Below, one piece after another: positions 37,037 through 45,304 of a stretch of DNA of 64,000 bases. The translations under genes and the position numbers were made by a program. This stretch comes from Pseudobythopirellula maris (GTDB taxonomy: Bacteria; Planctomycetota; Planctomycetia; Pirellulales; Lacipirellulaceae), in assembly GCF_007859945.1 (NCBI RefSeq), contig NZ_SJPQ01000001.1:124001-188000 (forward strand). Reading direction: 5' to 3'. The first letter of the stretch is position 1, and every line of letters starts with the position of its first letter. A model generated the notes under the pieces. The model saw only the letters and a program-made list of their open reading frames with translations, searched no databases and was not told the origin of the DNA.

Positions 37037-37104
37037 CGAAATTTAGCACCGGCGTTCATTCGTCCGGTTTAGTTCCCTAACGAGTTGGCAAGATATCCCA
37101 TTAG

Positions 37105-38103
37105 ATGGCTCCCGCAAGCGAAACCACCGATATCTCGCAACGCCTCGGCGATGCTTGTGCGAGTTCTTCTGGAAACGCATGCGACCGCGTGCCGGTAACT
37201 TATCTGATAGGCACTCCCTACTGCGGGTCAACTTTCACATCGATCTACATGGCCACCCACCCAGAAGTGGCGACGGTGGGTGAACCTGCCCCGAGCCGCA
37301 AGGTGCGACGAGACCCGGCGAGGCTGGCAAAATATCCTTGCAGCTGCGGCAAGACGATCCGAGAATGCGGCTTTTGGCAAGCGATGTTTGTAGAACTCAA
37401 TCGCTTGGGGGCGCCCTTTGCCCATGACCGTTGGCCGAACGTATACACCTACGCCAACAAGACGCTCGACAGGATTTTGTACGGCTACTCGTCGAAAGTA
37501 AGCGTGCGATTAGCGCGGGACTGGGCCGACAGAAGGCTGCCGCTCCACAGGGATCGAGTGAAGCTTGCCGATCTCTCCAACGAGCTTTTCTACCGATCCT
37601 TGCTCAAGGTAACAGGAAAACGAGCTGTTTTTGACCCAGACAAGTCTCTGTGGCGGTTCTGGCATCTCCGCGAGCTACCGGGGCTCGAGATGCGAGTGGT
37701 GGTGATGACTAAGGACGTTCGCTCGTTTGTCGTTTCGGCGGCAAAGCGTAACTATAGTCTTGTAGAAGCGGTCCGCATGTGGAGTGCGAGCTATCGTGAC
37801 GCCGAAAGTTTGACCGCCTCGATGCCTAGAGACCGGATCCTGTGGGTGAAGCACGAAGAGCTGTGCGAGAAGACCGACGCCACAACGCTTGATCTCTGCG
37901 AATTCATGGGGGTTGAGTCAATGACCCTTCCCCAACCCATTTACCCCAGTCAGCAGCACGTATTGGGCAACCGAATCCGCCGTAGTGAGAGCCTCTCGAT
38001 CCGCCCGGCTTCGCCTTACCAAGAGAGCATCACGCCCGAGATGGAACGCGAGATTCTCGCTATCGCTGGTGAAGCGAACGAACGTTACGGTTACATCAAC
38101 TGA
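37105..38103 (+). CDS. sulfotransferase family protein
   Basis: The 332-residue protein starts at an ATG 68 bp after the acetyltransferase. It has the PAPS-binding loop YLIGTPYCGSTFTSIYM (~residues 33-49) and a short Cys-rich insertion YPCSCGKTIRECGFW right after it. The 3'-phosphate region is VVMTKDVRSFVVSAAKR. The insertion with its three Cys is not part of the basic sulfotransferase fold and may bind metal (inference). It is the third sulfotransferase of the locus. The surrounding codon use is slightly less GC-rich than the deacetylase genes. Confidence 0.82.
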   Translation: MAPASETTDISQRLGDACASSSGNACDRVPVTYLIGTPYCGSTFTSIYMATHPEVATVGEPAPSRKVRRDPARLAKYPCSCGKTIRECGFWQAMFVELNRLGAPFAHDRWPNVYTYANKTLDRILYGYSSKVSVRLARDWADRRLPLHRDRVKLADLSNELFYRSLLKVTGKRAVFDPDKSLWRFWHLRELPGLEMRVVVMTKDVRSFVVSAAKRNYSLVEAVRMWSASYRDAESLTASMPRDRILWVKHEELCEKTDATTLDLCEFMGVESMTLPQPIYPSQQHVLGNRIRRSESLSIRPASPYQESITPEMEREILAIAGEANERYGYIN

Positions 38104-38113
38104 ATCAGGCGCG

Positions 38114-39235
38114 ATGAATCTCACTGACCAAAAAGCCTCGGCCTCAGCAACGGCAGCCCCGCAAGCGGCCGATCCGATCGAGCCGATAGTGCGGCGATCA
38201 CGCTTCGCTCCGCGTGAGGAATTCCCGGGTGACTCTGAGGCATGGCGTGTTTTAGCCGGGCGAACCGGTATCGCCGGCGCCCATCACCTGCCAGCTATGG
38301 CGACCGCATTGAGCCGAGGCTTTGGTCACTCGGGCTACGCCCTCGAAGCGTACGAAGGCGAGAGGCTCACTGGCGCCTTGCCCTTGTTGGCGGTCGAGTC
38401 GCGTTTGTTTGGCCGGTTTCTTGTTAGCCTCCCTTATTTGAACTGGGCGGGGGTCCTCGCAGAGAACGTTGCGTCGGTTCGGGCGCTCGTGGATGAGGCG
38501 ATCGCGTTGGCGGATGAGCGAGGGGTACGTTACCTGGAGCTTCGTCAAGAATTGGCGATTGAGCACCCCTCCCTGACGCCGCTCAAGACCGAGAAGGTGC
38601 AGATGCGCGCCCCTCTTCCCGGGACCGAAGAGGGCGCCTGGAAGATGATCCGCTCCTCGGTCCGCAGTCAAATCCGCAAGGGGGACAAGCAGGGCTTCCG
38701 GATCGAGTTTGGAGGCGACGAACTGCTAGACGATTTCTACTCGGTGTTCAGCGTGAACATGCGCGACCTGGGGACGCCGGTCTACGGTAAGCGGCTGTTC
38801 AGCGAGTTGCTCAGCATCGGCCCCAGTCGCGCCGAGCTATGCGTTGTGTATCAGGGGCCTTTGGCGATCGCTTGCGCGATGTTGTTCCACATCAACGGAG
38901 TGACTCAGGCGCCTAGCGCGAGCGCGCTGCGGTCGCATCGAGCTACCGCGGTGAACACGTGGATGTATTGGCGGATGATGGCCCGTGCTGTGGAAAAGGG
39001 AATGTCCACGTTCGACTTTGGCCGCAGCACGATGGAGGGGCCCACCTACGACTTCAAGCGGAAGTGGGGCGCCGAGCCTCAGCCCGCCCCCTGGTGCTAT
39101 TACGTACGCGAGGGGAACCCCGATGAAATGCGTCCCGAAGGAGGCCGCTATTCGGCCGCAATCCGTACTTGGCAGCGTCTGCCTGTGTGGCTCACCCGTT
39201 TGGTCGGTCCGCCCATAGTGCGCGGCATTCCCTAG
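38114..39235 (+). CDS. FemAB-like PEP-CTERM-system-associated protein (GNAT fold)
   Basis: The ATG at 38114 follows the sulfotransferase stop by 10 bp; the longer open frame overlaps that gene. The 373-residue protein matches the FemAB-related family repeatedly found in exosortase/EPS loci: LPALMATAL-like acceptor region (HHLPAMATALSRGFGH), RSSVRSQIRKGDKQG, and the GNAT-like FDFGRSTMEGPTYDFKRKWG close to the C-terminus. Known FemAB enzymes add amino acids from aminoacyl-tRNA to peptidoglycan. In EPS loci an N-acylating or aminoacylating role on sugars is proposed but not proven. It is the last gene of the long plus-strand cluster. Confidence 0.87.
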   Translation: MNLTDQKASASATAAPQAADPIEPIVRRSRFAPREEFPGDSEAWRVLAGRTGIAGAHHLPAMATALSRGFGHSGYALEAYEGERLTGALPLLAVESRLFGRFLVSLPYLNWAGVLAENVASVRALVDEAIALADERGVRYLELRQELAIEHPSLTPLKTEKVQMRAPLPGTEEGAWKMIRSSVRSQIRKGDKQGFRIEFGGDELLDDFYSVFSVNMRDLGTPVYGKRLFSELLSIGPSRAELCVVYQGPLAIACAMLFHINGVTQAPSASALRSHRATAVNTWMYWRMMARAVEKGMSTFDFGRSTMEGPTYDFKRKWGAEPQPAPWCYYVREGNPDEMRPEGGRYSAAIRTWQRLPVWLTRLVGPPIVRGIP

Positions 39236-39270
39236 CCGTCGGTGGGGGAGTCGATGAGGTCAATCCGTAT

Positions 39271-42200
39271 TCAAAGTGTTTCAACCTCAGAGTCCGCGAA
39301 GGCCTCGTCGATCGCGTCGTACACTCTGACTTGCTCTCTATTTTGGCGTTGCTGCTGAGATTGCAGGCTATTCTCTGCTTGGTCGAGCCGCTCGCCGAAC
39401 TGCTGCTGTTGCTGGGGGGCAGATACGGGCAAGGATTCTTCACGCGGTGTGCTTGAGGCTCCAAGCAGCAAGCTCGTATTATTCGTCACGTGGCTTGTTG
39501 GCGTAGCTCTGGGTCTCGTCACGACGGGCTGGGTGTAGGCGTCTCTCCAAAAGCCGAAGTCGGCCGCCGATACAGTTCCGTCCCCATTGCCATCGGCGCC
39601 GTAACCATTCGGGACGACAAGCCCATATTGGTTAATCCAGGTTCTAAAGTCATTCACCGTGACAGCGCCATCGAGGTCGTAGTCAGCCATTAGCCTCGTA
39701 GGAGAGGTCTGACGGTTGAGCTCCACAACATCCTCGGCAGATAGTGCGGAGGCAATGATACGGACGTCGGAGATCGCGCCTTTGTAGCCTGTGATCCGGT
39801 TGGGAGCGCCGCCGATGTAAAGCTTCTGGGTTCCCCAACTGGGGTAGTGGATGCCGCCGGCCGAGTCCTCGCTGGCTTGCAGCTCACCGTTGACGTAGAG
39901 CCGCAGCGAGCCGCCAGCGTCGGTTGTGTCGAAAGTCATCACCAAGTGGTCCCAATCGCTCCGATCAGACCAATCTCTCCTGTTCACCTCGAAGAACGCA
40001 TCCACTTGGCTTAGGTCGCCATCGACCACCGAAGCTCGATAGCCGTTCTTTAAGAGGCCTCCCCGTTTGAGCGACAACTCGTACGCCGCAGCGGTGCCTG
40101 AATCGAACCTTACGATCGGCGCGTAGTGATTGTACTCGGTGTGATTGACCCAAGCAGAAACCGTGATCGACGAGTGCTGCTTGAGAAGCTCACTGGTTTC
40201 GATTTCAACGTAGTCGTCACGGCCATCGAACGTCAGTACACCGTTCTCGTAGACTGCGCCATGGATGACGCCGTCGAGGTTGAAACTTGCATCGTCTTTC
40301 GCAACAACGCCGCCATTGCTCTGTTCCTCGTCGAGACTCCAAGCGGCGACGATCGTCTTCTCGGCAGGGTCGAAGCGTACGTCGACTGCGAATTCGAGTG
40401 TTGACTTGGCCTCATTCGTGTCCGACGCTTCAAACTTGAAGTTGTGGATCCCCGCCTCTTCGATGCCGGGTGTCCAACTCAGCATACCGGAGACAGGGTC
40501 ATAGCTTACCCCATCGGGCAGCTGGAGCGCTTCAATCTGAAAGAAATCGCCCTCGAAGTCATTGGCCGAGATGGTCAGCGAGAGATCGGCGCCCACATAG
40601 CGAACCAGGTCGTCGATTTCAGCGAAGCTTGGCGCTTTGTTGATCGGTCCTCGCCGTTCCACGTCGATGGGGAGTCGCAAGGTCCGCTCGGACTTTTCAC
40701 CGATCGGTTCGCCGTTCTCGTCGGTGAGGAAAGCAGTCGCTTGGTATTCACCCACGGTGAGGTGGTCGACATCGACCGAACCAATTAGGTCCGTGGTTTC
40801 GAGGGGCACACCATTGATGTCGATTGAAACACGGTCTACGAGTTGGCTGTCACCGAGAACCGCGTAGTAGAGACGGAGCTCGCCTAGATCATCGGTCGCG
40901 AGGTTGTAGAACAGACGTGGTTGGGCGTCGAGGCTATCGGGCGTCTCGGTAGCGAGGCCGTTCACGCCGAGGGCCTTGGCTCGAGTCAACGCTGTCTCGC
41001 CCGTGTCGCCATCACGCAAGCGAGTCGGTGCGACAGCGCCCGCGGCTGCGGACCCCGTGAACGAGAAAAACTCTTCGTTGGTCAGCCCCTCGGCGCCGTC
41101 GCCGAAACGGGAGGAGAGTACGTAGACCGGGGACTGCTGATGGTAGAACACCTCCACATCGATCCCTTCCGCGCCGCCGAAGCTGCTGATCAGGTTCGAT
41201 TCGGCCGCGGTGTAACTGATCGAGCTGGGGGGATTCCACTCCATGGTGACGTTGTTGGCGGAACCGGGGTTAAGCTCGTCGCCGAACTGCACATTGCGGA
41301 TCGACATGTCGCGAGTGCCATCGAGCGGTTTTTGGTTCCATGCCCAGACGACAATATTCTGCTCGTTGTCGAGGTAAGAATCCTCGAGTGTCAGAGAGTC
41401 GCTGACCCCCCTGCCCCGGTTGAGATAGCCGATCGTCATGTTCTGAATGTCGGCGTTGCGGACGATCGATTCCGAGGCGTGAGCGCCGCCGTGCACAATA
41501 GCCGCGTTAGGTGTCTGGTTACTGGGGCCGCCGTTGACGGTAGTCCGGCCGATCTTTCCAGCTTCGCCACGTTGGAGCCAGCCATCGATCTCGTAAGCCG
41601 AGCTGTAGTAGAAATTGATGCCCCTGTCAGATATATGCCACGCCTTCGTGTCGGAAATCCGGTTCGCTTTAGCGCCCGGTTGCAGCTCGCGATTGCCAAT
41701 CGTCCAGATCGAGACGCCTTCTCTTGTAGCCCCGTAGAACTCATTTCCATAAAAATTGTCGACCGCTTCTTCGACGAGATTGACCACGCTGGATTCACTT
41801 GCATTCCGTAGGTCCGCGCCAGCGAAAAGTGGCGTGTTGACCTCTCGGTAGGATCGACTATTGCGGGTAATCGGTGTATTGCCTGCATAAACCAATACGG
41901 CAGTCCCGTGCACATTGGCCGCTACATTGTTGCTGAAAGTGCTTAGCGGCCCGGCGAGCCAGTAAGCGTTGCCGCGGTCGCCGGTGTTGAGTTCCTCGGG
42001 GCCGTAACTGTCTTCGCCTCCGTTGACGCGGACGACGAAGTTGTGATCGAACAAGTTGCCGGTCTCGTTGCCCGCTTCGGTGGCGAAGGATGCGCCGTCG
42101 ATGTCGTAGTAAACGTTGTCGCGGTAGAGACCGAAGTGCGCATTGTGGACTGTGGTGCCCCATTTCAGGCCGCCGTCGATGACGTTGCCTACCGAGATCG

Positions 42201-43374
42201 CCTGGTACCGTTCGCCCTCGTAGCTGAGGCCCTCCTCGGAGCCCCACAAGTGATGGTGGTGTTGGCTGTAGCGACCGACCTGGTTCGTCCCGATGTGTGT
42301 GACGGCGCCACTCTCGTCGTAGGTTGTCGAATCGAGCCGCGCGGCGCGAGTCCGCCCCAAATCTTTCATCGCGACGTAACGCAAGTCGGCGTTGGAAGTA
42401 GCGACGAACATCGTGTGGCCGCGGACCCCATCGGGATTCTCCGAGCGGATCACGATGTTGCGAGTGAGCGAAGCGGCGTGAGCCGCCAAGGTTTCGCCCT
42501 CTTCCGTTTGAGTCGGGCTGCCGTCGGCGTCGCGCGGGCCCTGATGGTTGTATGCCAGCGGCTCCTCGAGGGTGATCGTCGACCCGTCGATCGCCGCGAT
42601 AGTCACGGTCTCCCACTGAGGCGTGTAGGTGTAGTAGCCATCGAGCGAAACCGGGTTGATCTGCCGGGTGTCGGGAAGCACGATCGTGTCCCCCACGCTC
42701 CAGCCATCGGTGTTGTCGCTGAGAACTAGCTGATCGTCTCCCGCCATGGCGTCGCCCGCCAAGCGGATGAACGTGTTGGTTACCGGCGAGCCGTGCATAA
42801 CGACGGTGCCGAACGACAAGAGCGCGTTGCCATACTGCGAAGGATCGACGCCCGGGTTCTCGACCGTACCTGTTTTGTAGTGATAGCCGTCGGCGTTCGG
42901 CGTATCCGTGAACACGATCTCGCTGGTCACACCCGCCTGGACAGGATCATCGGCCGTGCCAATCGTCAGCACGCCAGTCGGCAACACCATGATCTCGTTG
43001 AGGTAGAGCGACGTGTCGGCCGTGGTGCTGAACTCGAGCACGCCCGAAACCTCGATCACATCGAGTCGGGCGAGCGAGTCGACGTCGTAATCGACCTCGT
43101 GCCCCTCAAGGATTGACACCACGTCATCGACGCCCGGCACCGTGCCGGTGCTCCACGTGTCGGGGTCGGACCAGGCGCCGTCACGCGCCGATAGCACAGT
43201 TGGCTCGGCGCCGAATCGCGGGATGCTGTCGGATGGCGTGTTGACGTGGGTCGCGGTGACGTTGATGAGCGAGGGCAGAGCGGCGTCCAGCATGACGCGA
43301 GACTCAAGCCCCTCGAAACGCGGAGTGCGGGAGCGGCGTGGTTTAGAAACGGACAAGTTGCGATTTCGGGGCAT
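39271..43374 (-). CDS. giant surface protein with G8, beta-helix, Ig-like, LamG and dockerin modules
   Basis: The ATG at 43374 is chosen; a TTG at 43413 is possible. The 1,367-residue protein begins with a basic stretch and a LEPR-like motif (LESRVML, ~residues 23-29), known as an N-terminal signature of planctomycete exported proteins. A G8 domain follows (WSDPDTWSTGTVPGVDD), then a long right-handed beta-helix-like region (to ~residue 700) and a putative-Ig domain (~905-990, ending in a WTPG block). Next come a LamG/concanavalin-like domain (~1005-1215) and dockerin-type calcium loops (DYDLDGAVTVNDF and DGNGDGTVSAADF, ~1228-1285). The tail is Gln-rich and coiled-coil-like. G8 proteins include CEMIP-type hyaluronan-binding or hydrolysing proteins, so a glycan-binding or glycan-cleaving role is likely. 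It ends convergent to the FemAB gene. Confidence 0.9.
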   Translation of the reverse strand: MPRNRNLSVSKPRRSRTPRFEGLESRVMLDAALPSLINVTATHVNTPSDSIPRFGAEPTVLSARDGAWSDPDTWSTGTVPGVDDVVSILEGHEVDYDVDSLARLDVIEVSGVLEFSTTADTSLYLNEIMVLPTGVLTIGTADDPVQAGVTSEIVFTDTPNADGYHYKTGTVENPGVDPSQYGNALLSFGTVVMHGSPVTNTFIRLAGDAMAGDDQLVLSDNTDGWSVGDTIVLPDTRQINPVSLDGYYTYTPQWETVTIAAIDGSTITLEEPLAYNHQGPRDADGSPTQTEEGETLAAHAASLTRNIVIRSENPDGVRGHTMFVATSNADLRYVAMKDLGRTRAARLDSTTYDESGAVTHIGTNQVGRYSQHHHHLWGSEEGLSYEGERYQAISVGNVIDGGLKWGTTVHNAHFGLYRDNVYYDIDGASFATEAGNETGNLFDHNFVVRVNGGEDSYGPEELNTGDRGNAYWLAGPLSTFSNNVAANVHGTAVLVYAGNTPITRNSRSYREVNTPLFAGADLRNASESSVVNLVEEAVDNFYGNEFYGATREGVSIWTIGNRELQPGAKANRISDTKAWHISDRGINFYYSSAYEIDGWLQRGEAGKIGRTTVNGGPSNQTPNAAIVHGGAHASESIVRNADIQNMTIGYLNRGRGVSDSLTLEDSYLDNEQNIVVWAWNQKPLDGTRDMSIRNVQFGDELNPGSANNVTMEWNPPSSISYTAAESNLISSFGGAEGIDVEVFYHQQSPVYVLSSRFGDGAEGLTNEEFFSFTGSAAAGAVAPTRLRDGDTGETALTRAKALGVNGLATETPDSLDAQPRLFYNLATDDLGELRLYYAVLGDSQLVDRVSIDINGVPLETTDLIGSVDVDHLTVGEYQATAFLTDENGEPIGEKSERTLRLPIDVERRGPINKAPSFAEIDDLVRYVGADLSLTISANDFEGDFFQIEALQLPDGVSYDPVSGMLSWTPGIEEAGIHNFKFEASDTNEAKSTLEFAVDVRFDPAEKTIVAAWSLDEEQSNGGVVAKDDASFNLDGVIHGAVYENGVLTFDGRDDYVEIETSELLKQHSSITVSAWVNHTEYNHYAPIVRFDSGTAAAYELSLKRGGLLKNGYRASVVDGDLSQVDAFFEVNRRDWSDRSDWDHLVMTFDTTDAGGSLRLYVNGELQASEDSAGGIHYPSWGTQKLYIGGAPNRITGYKGAISDVRIIASALSAEDVVELNRQTSPTRLMADYDLDGAVTVNDFRTWINQYGLVVPNGYGADGNGDGTVSAADFGFWRDAYTQPVVTRPRATPTSHVTNNTSLLLGASSTPREESLPVSAPQQQQQFGERLDQAENSLQSQQQRQNREQVRVYDAIDEAFADSEVETL

Positions 43375-43798
43375 AGGGGAGATGGGGGGCGAGGGGGCTG
43401 GACTGGCGCCCAAAATGCGCCGGAGGCCTCGAGGCCCTAGGCACGCTTGAATTGGCGAAGCGGAGAGTCCTGGCGAAGAACTGGGCCAGGGCTAGGAATT
43501 TGATTCCTAGATACTCAGGCGGAACGGATTTCGTGATGCTCTGGGACTAGGTCGCTACTCGTATCACCTACCTGAGCGAGCATTCTACAAAAATCCTCCT
43601 TCCTTCCCACGCTAAATTATCTAATCCTCACAAACGGTCTAGCGGCCTGGTTGGGCCTTTTCGGCATCTCGTATCGCGCGCTCCAGCTTGCAGGTTTGTC
43701 CGACACCATCTCATGGCGTTGTTTTGCTGCAAGGGTGGGTTTGCTGCGGCACCGAGAGATCGTAGGCAGTTAAACTAGAGGCTTCCCACGGACCGAAA
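43375..43798. other. intergenic region between divergent genes
   Basis: No gene is supported in these ~420 bases. The region must contain the promoters of the giant surface protein (-) and of the VanZ-like pair (+). It includes the second copy of the shared motif at 43438-43463 and a locally A/T-richer stretch at about 43580-43640, which is a likely place for a promoter. I cannot name convincing -35/-10 boxes. Confidence 0.45.
43438..43463 (-). promoter_or_regulatory. shared upstream motif, copy 2
   Basis: This copy of the 26-nt motif ends 64 bp upstream of the ATG of the giant surface protein and has the same relative orientation as the copy at 5417-5442. Twenty of 26 bases agree, 12 of them in one uninterrupted block. 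Function is unknown. Confidence 0.3.
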
Positions 43799-45304
43799 GT
43801 GATAGCGACAAGGCTTTTTTCGGATTCGCCCGTGCAAGCGTTCCGCAGCAATCCATGCATCAAGGCTGGCCGTTCCGACTGCCGCAGCAGAGCACCATTG
43901 CCCGAGCCAATTGATCAGCCTGCAGAGACCACCGCCCGCGAACGGCTTTGGGCCGTGGCTTTAGCGATAGCAGGCTTACTGGCGTTCGCCTATCTGTCCT
44001 TTTTACCGCTGCAGCTACGCGATGTTTCTTTGTCAGAGGCCCTGGAGCGCGCTCGCCGAATTCCGTGGCTCGACATTGACCTAGCCCATCGAGCGGATTG
44101 GGTTGCTAACGGGCTGATTGCCTTGCCGCTAGGCATACTGGCTGGGGCGGCGCTGTGGCGCCGAGGTCGTACTTTCTGGAACCTCGCCGCGGCTGCGGTC
44201 TCGTGGTGTTTGCTCACCGCCGCTGTGCTGGCCGTCGAAATCGCTCAGATATGGTTTGCGCCACGCACCGTCTCATGGAACGACGTCGCATCCGAGGCGG
44301 TAGGCATAGGGATCGGGCTCCTGATCTGGGCCTGCTTAGGGCCTGCGCTGCTAAAGGCACTGAGACGTTTAGCAGCCGCTGATTCCGGAGAACCGCGTGT
44401 CGCGGCCCTGCTGGCCTTGTATGCGTTTGGACTCTACGCACACGAAGTGATGCCTCTCGACCTCGTCGGCGTTGAGGGGCTTAGCGTAAAGTGGGAGTTG
44501 GGGCGCCTCCAACCATGGCCTCGTGTGGCATCGGGGGCCGATTTCTTAGACCCGCGTGATATGTTGGCGGCGGTTTGCAAATTCGTCCCGGTCGGCGTTC
44601 TCTGTTTTCTATGGCGAGCCGCAGCCGTCGACCGGCGTGCAGTCTTCTACATGGCGGCGCTAGCTGCGGCGCCTGAAGTTTGCCAAATCATGCTCTTCAG
44701 CCGCACCGCCTCGATGAGCGACGTACTAATCAACGCCTTGGGCATTGCCGCGGGCTATCTGGCTGCGTCTCGCTGGCGAACGGTGCTGATTAGCTTGGCG
44801 CCACTGTGGCGACGCAAATGGGCGTTGGCTGCGGTCACGCTGATTGCCTGGGGAGCCGCGATCGCAATGATCATCGCCCTGCTGTGCATGGACTGGGAGA
44901 CGGTACTAACCGACCGCTCAATGGCTCTAAAGCGGCTCAACGGGTTTTGGGAGCCCCCCTTCGCGTCGCTCTATTGGCTCTCAGAACTCGAAGCGCTATC
45001 GAACATCTTGAGCAAGAGTGCGATGTGGGCGGCGCTCGGCGCCCTGCCCGCCATCGCTGTTCGGCTGGGCAGCACCAGCCGAACTCATCACCGCGCCGCC
45101 GATGTGGCTGCAATCTTGTTGCTCTCGTCGATAGGTGTTGGGGTCGAATGCCTGCAAGCGTGGCTTCCTCCCCATGTCCCCTCGTTGACCGACTGCTTGC
45201 TGTACGCCACCGGCTCTTGGGTGGGGGTCACGATTGTCCGATACTGTTGGCCGGCGGGCCTTCAACCGTCGGGAGATAGCGCCCGCTTCAACGTGGGCGT
45301 CTGA
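43799..45304 (+). CDS. polytopic membrane protein with three VanZ-like units
   Basis: The 501-residue protein starts at GTG 43799, although the exact start is uncertain because the first ~50 residues are unlike the rest. It contains about 12 membrane helices. The VanZ hallmark (Gln, then Arg, Ser and Asp, then Gly-rich helix) occurs three times: EIAQIWFAPRTVSWNDVAS (~residue 143), EVCQIMLFSRTASMSDVLI (~298) and ECLQAWLPPHVPSLTDCLL (~449). Thus it appears to be an internal triplication of a unit that normally occurs once. VanZ-like proteins are linked to teicoplanin resistance and are often seen in EPS loci, but their biochemical role is unclear. The next gene starts directly after its stop. 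Confidence 0.84.
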   Translation: MIATRLFSDSPVQAFRSNPCIKAGRSDCRSRAPLPEPIDQPAETTARERLWAVALAIAGLLAFAYLSFLPLQLRDVSLSEALERARRIPWLDIDLAHRADWVANGLIALPLGILAGAALWRRGRTFWNLAAAAVSWCLLTAAVLAVEIAQIWFAPRTVSWNDVASEAVGIGIGLLIWACLGPALLKALRRLAAADSGEPRVAALLALYAFGLYAHEVMPLDLVGVEGLSVKWELGRLQPWPRVASGADFLDPRDMLAAVCKFVPVGVLCFLWRAAAVDRRAVFYMAALAAAPEVCQIMLFSRTASMSDVLINALGIAAGYLAASRWRTVLISLAPLWRRKWALAAVTLIAWGAAIAMIIALLCMDWETVLTDRSMALKRLNGFWEPPFASLYWLSELEALSNILSKSAMWAALGALPAIAVRLGSTSRTHHRAADVAAILLLSSIGVGVECLQAWLPPHVPSLTDCLLYATGSWVGVTIVRYCWPAGLQPSGDSARFNVGV

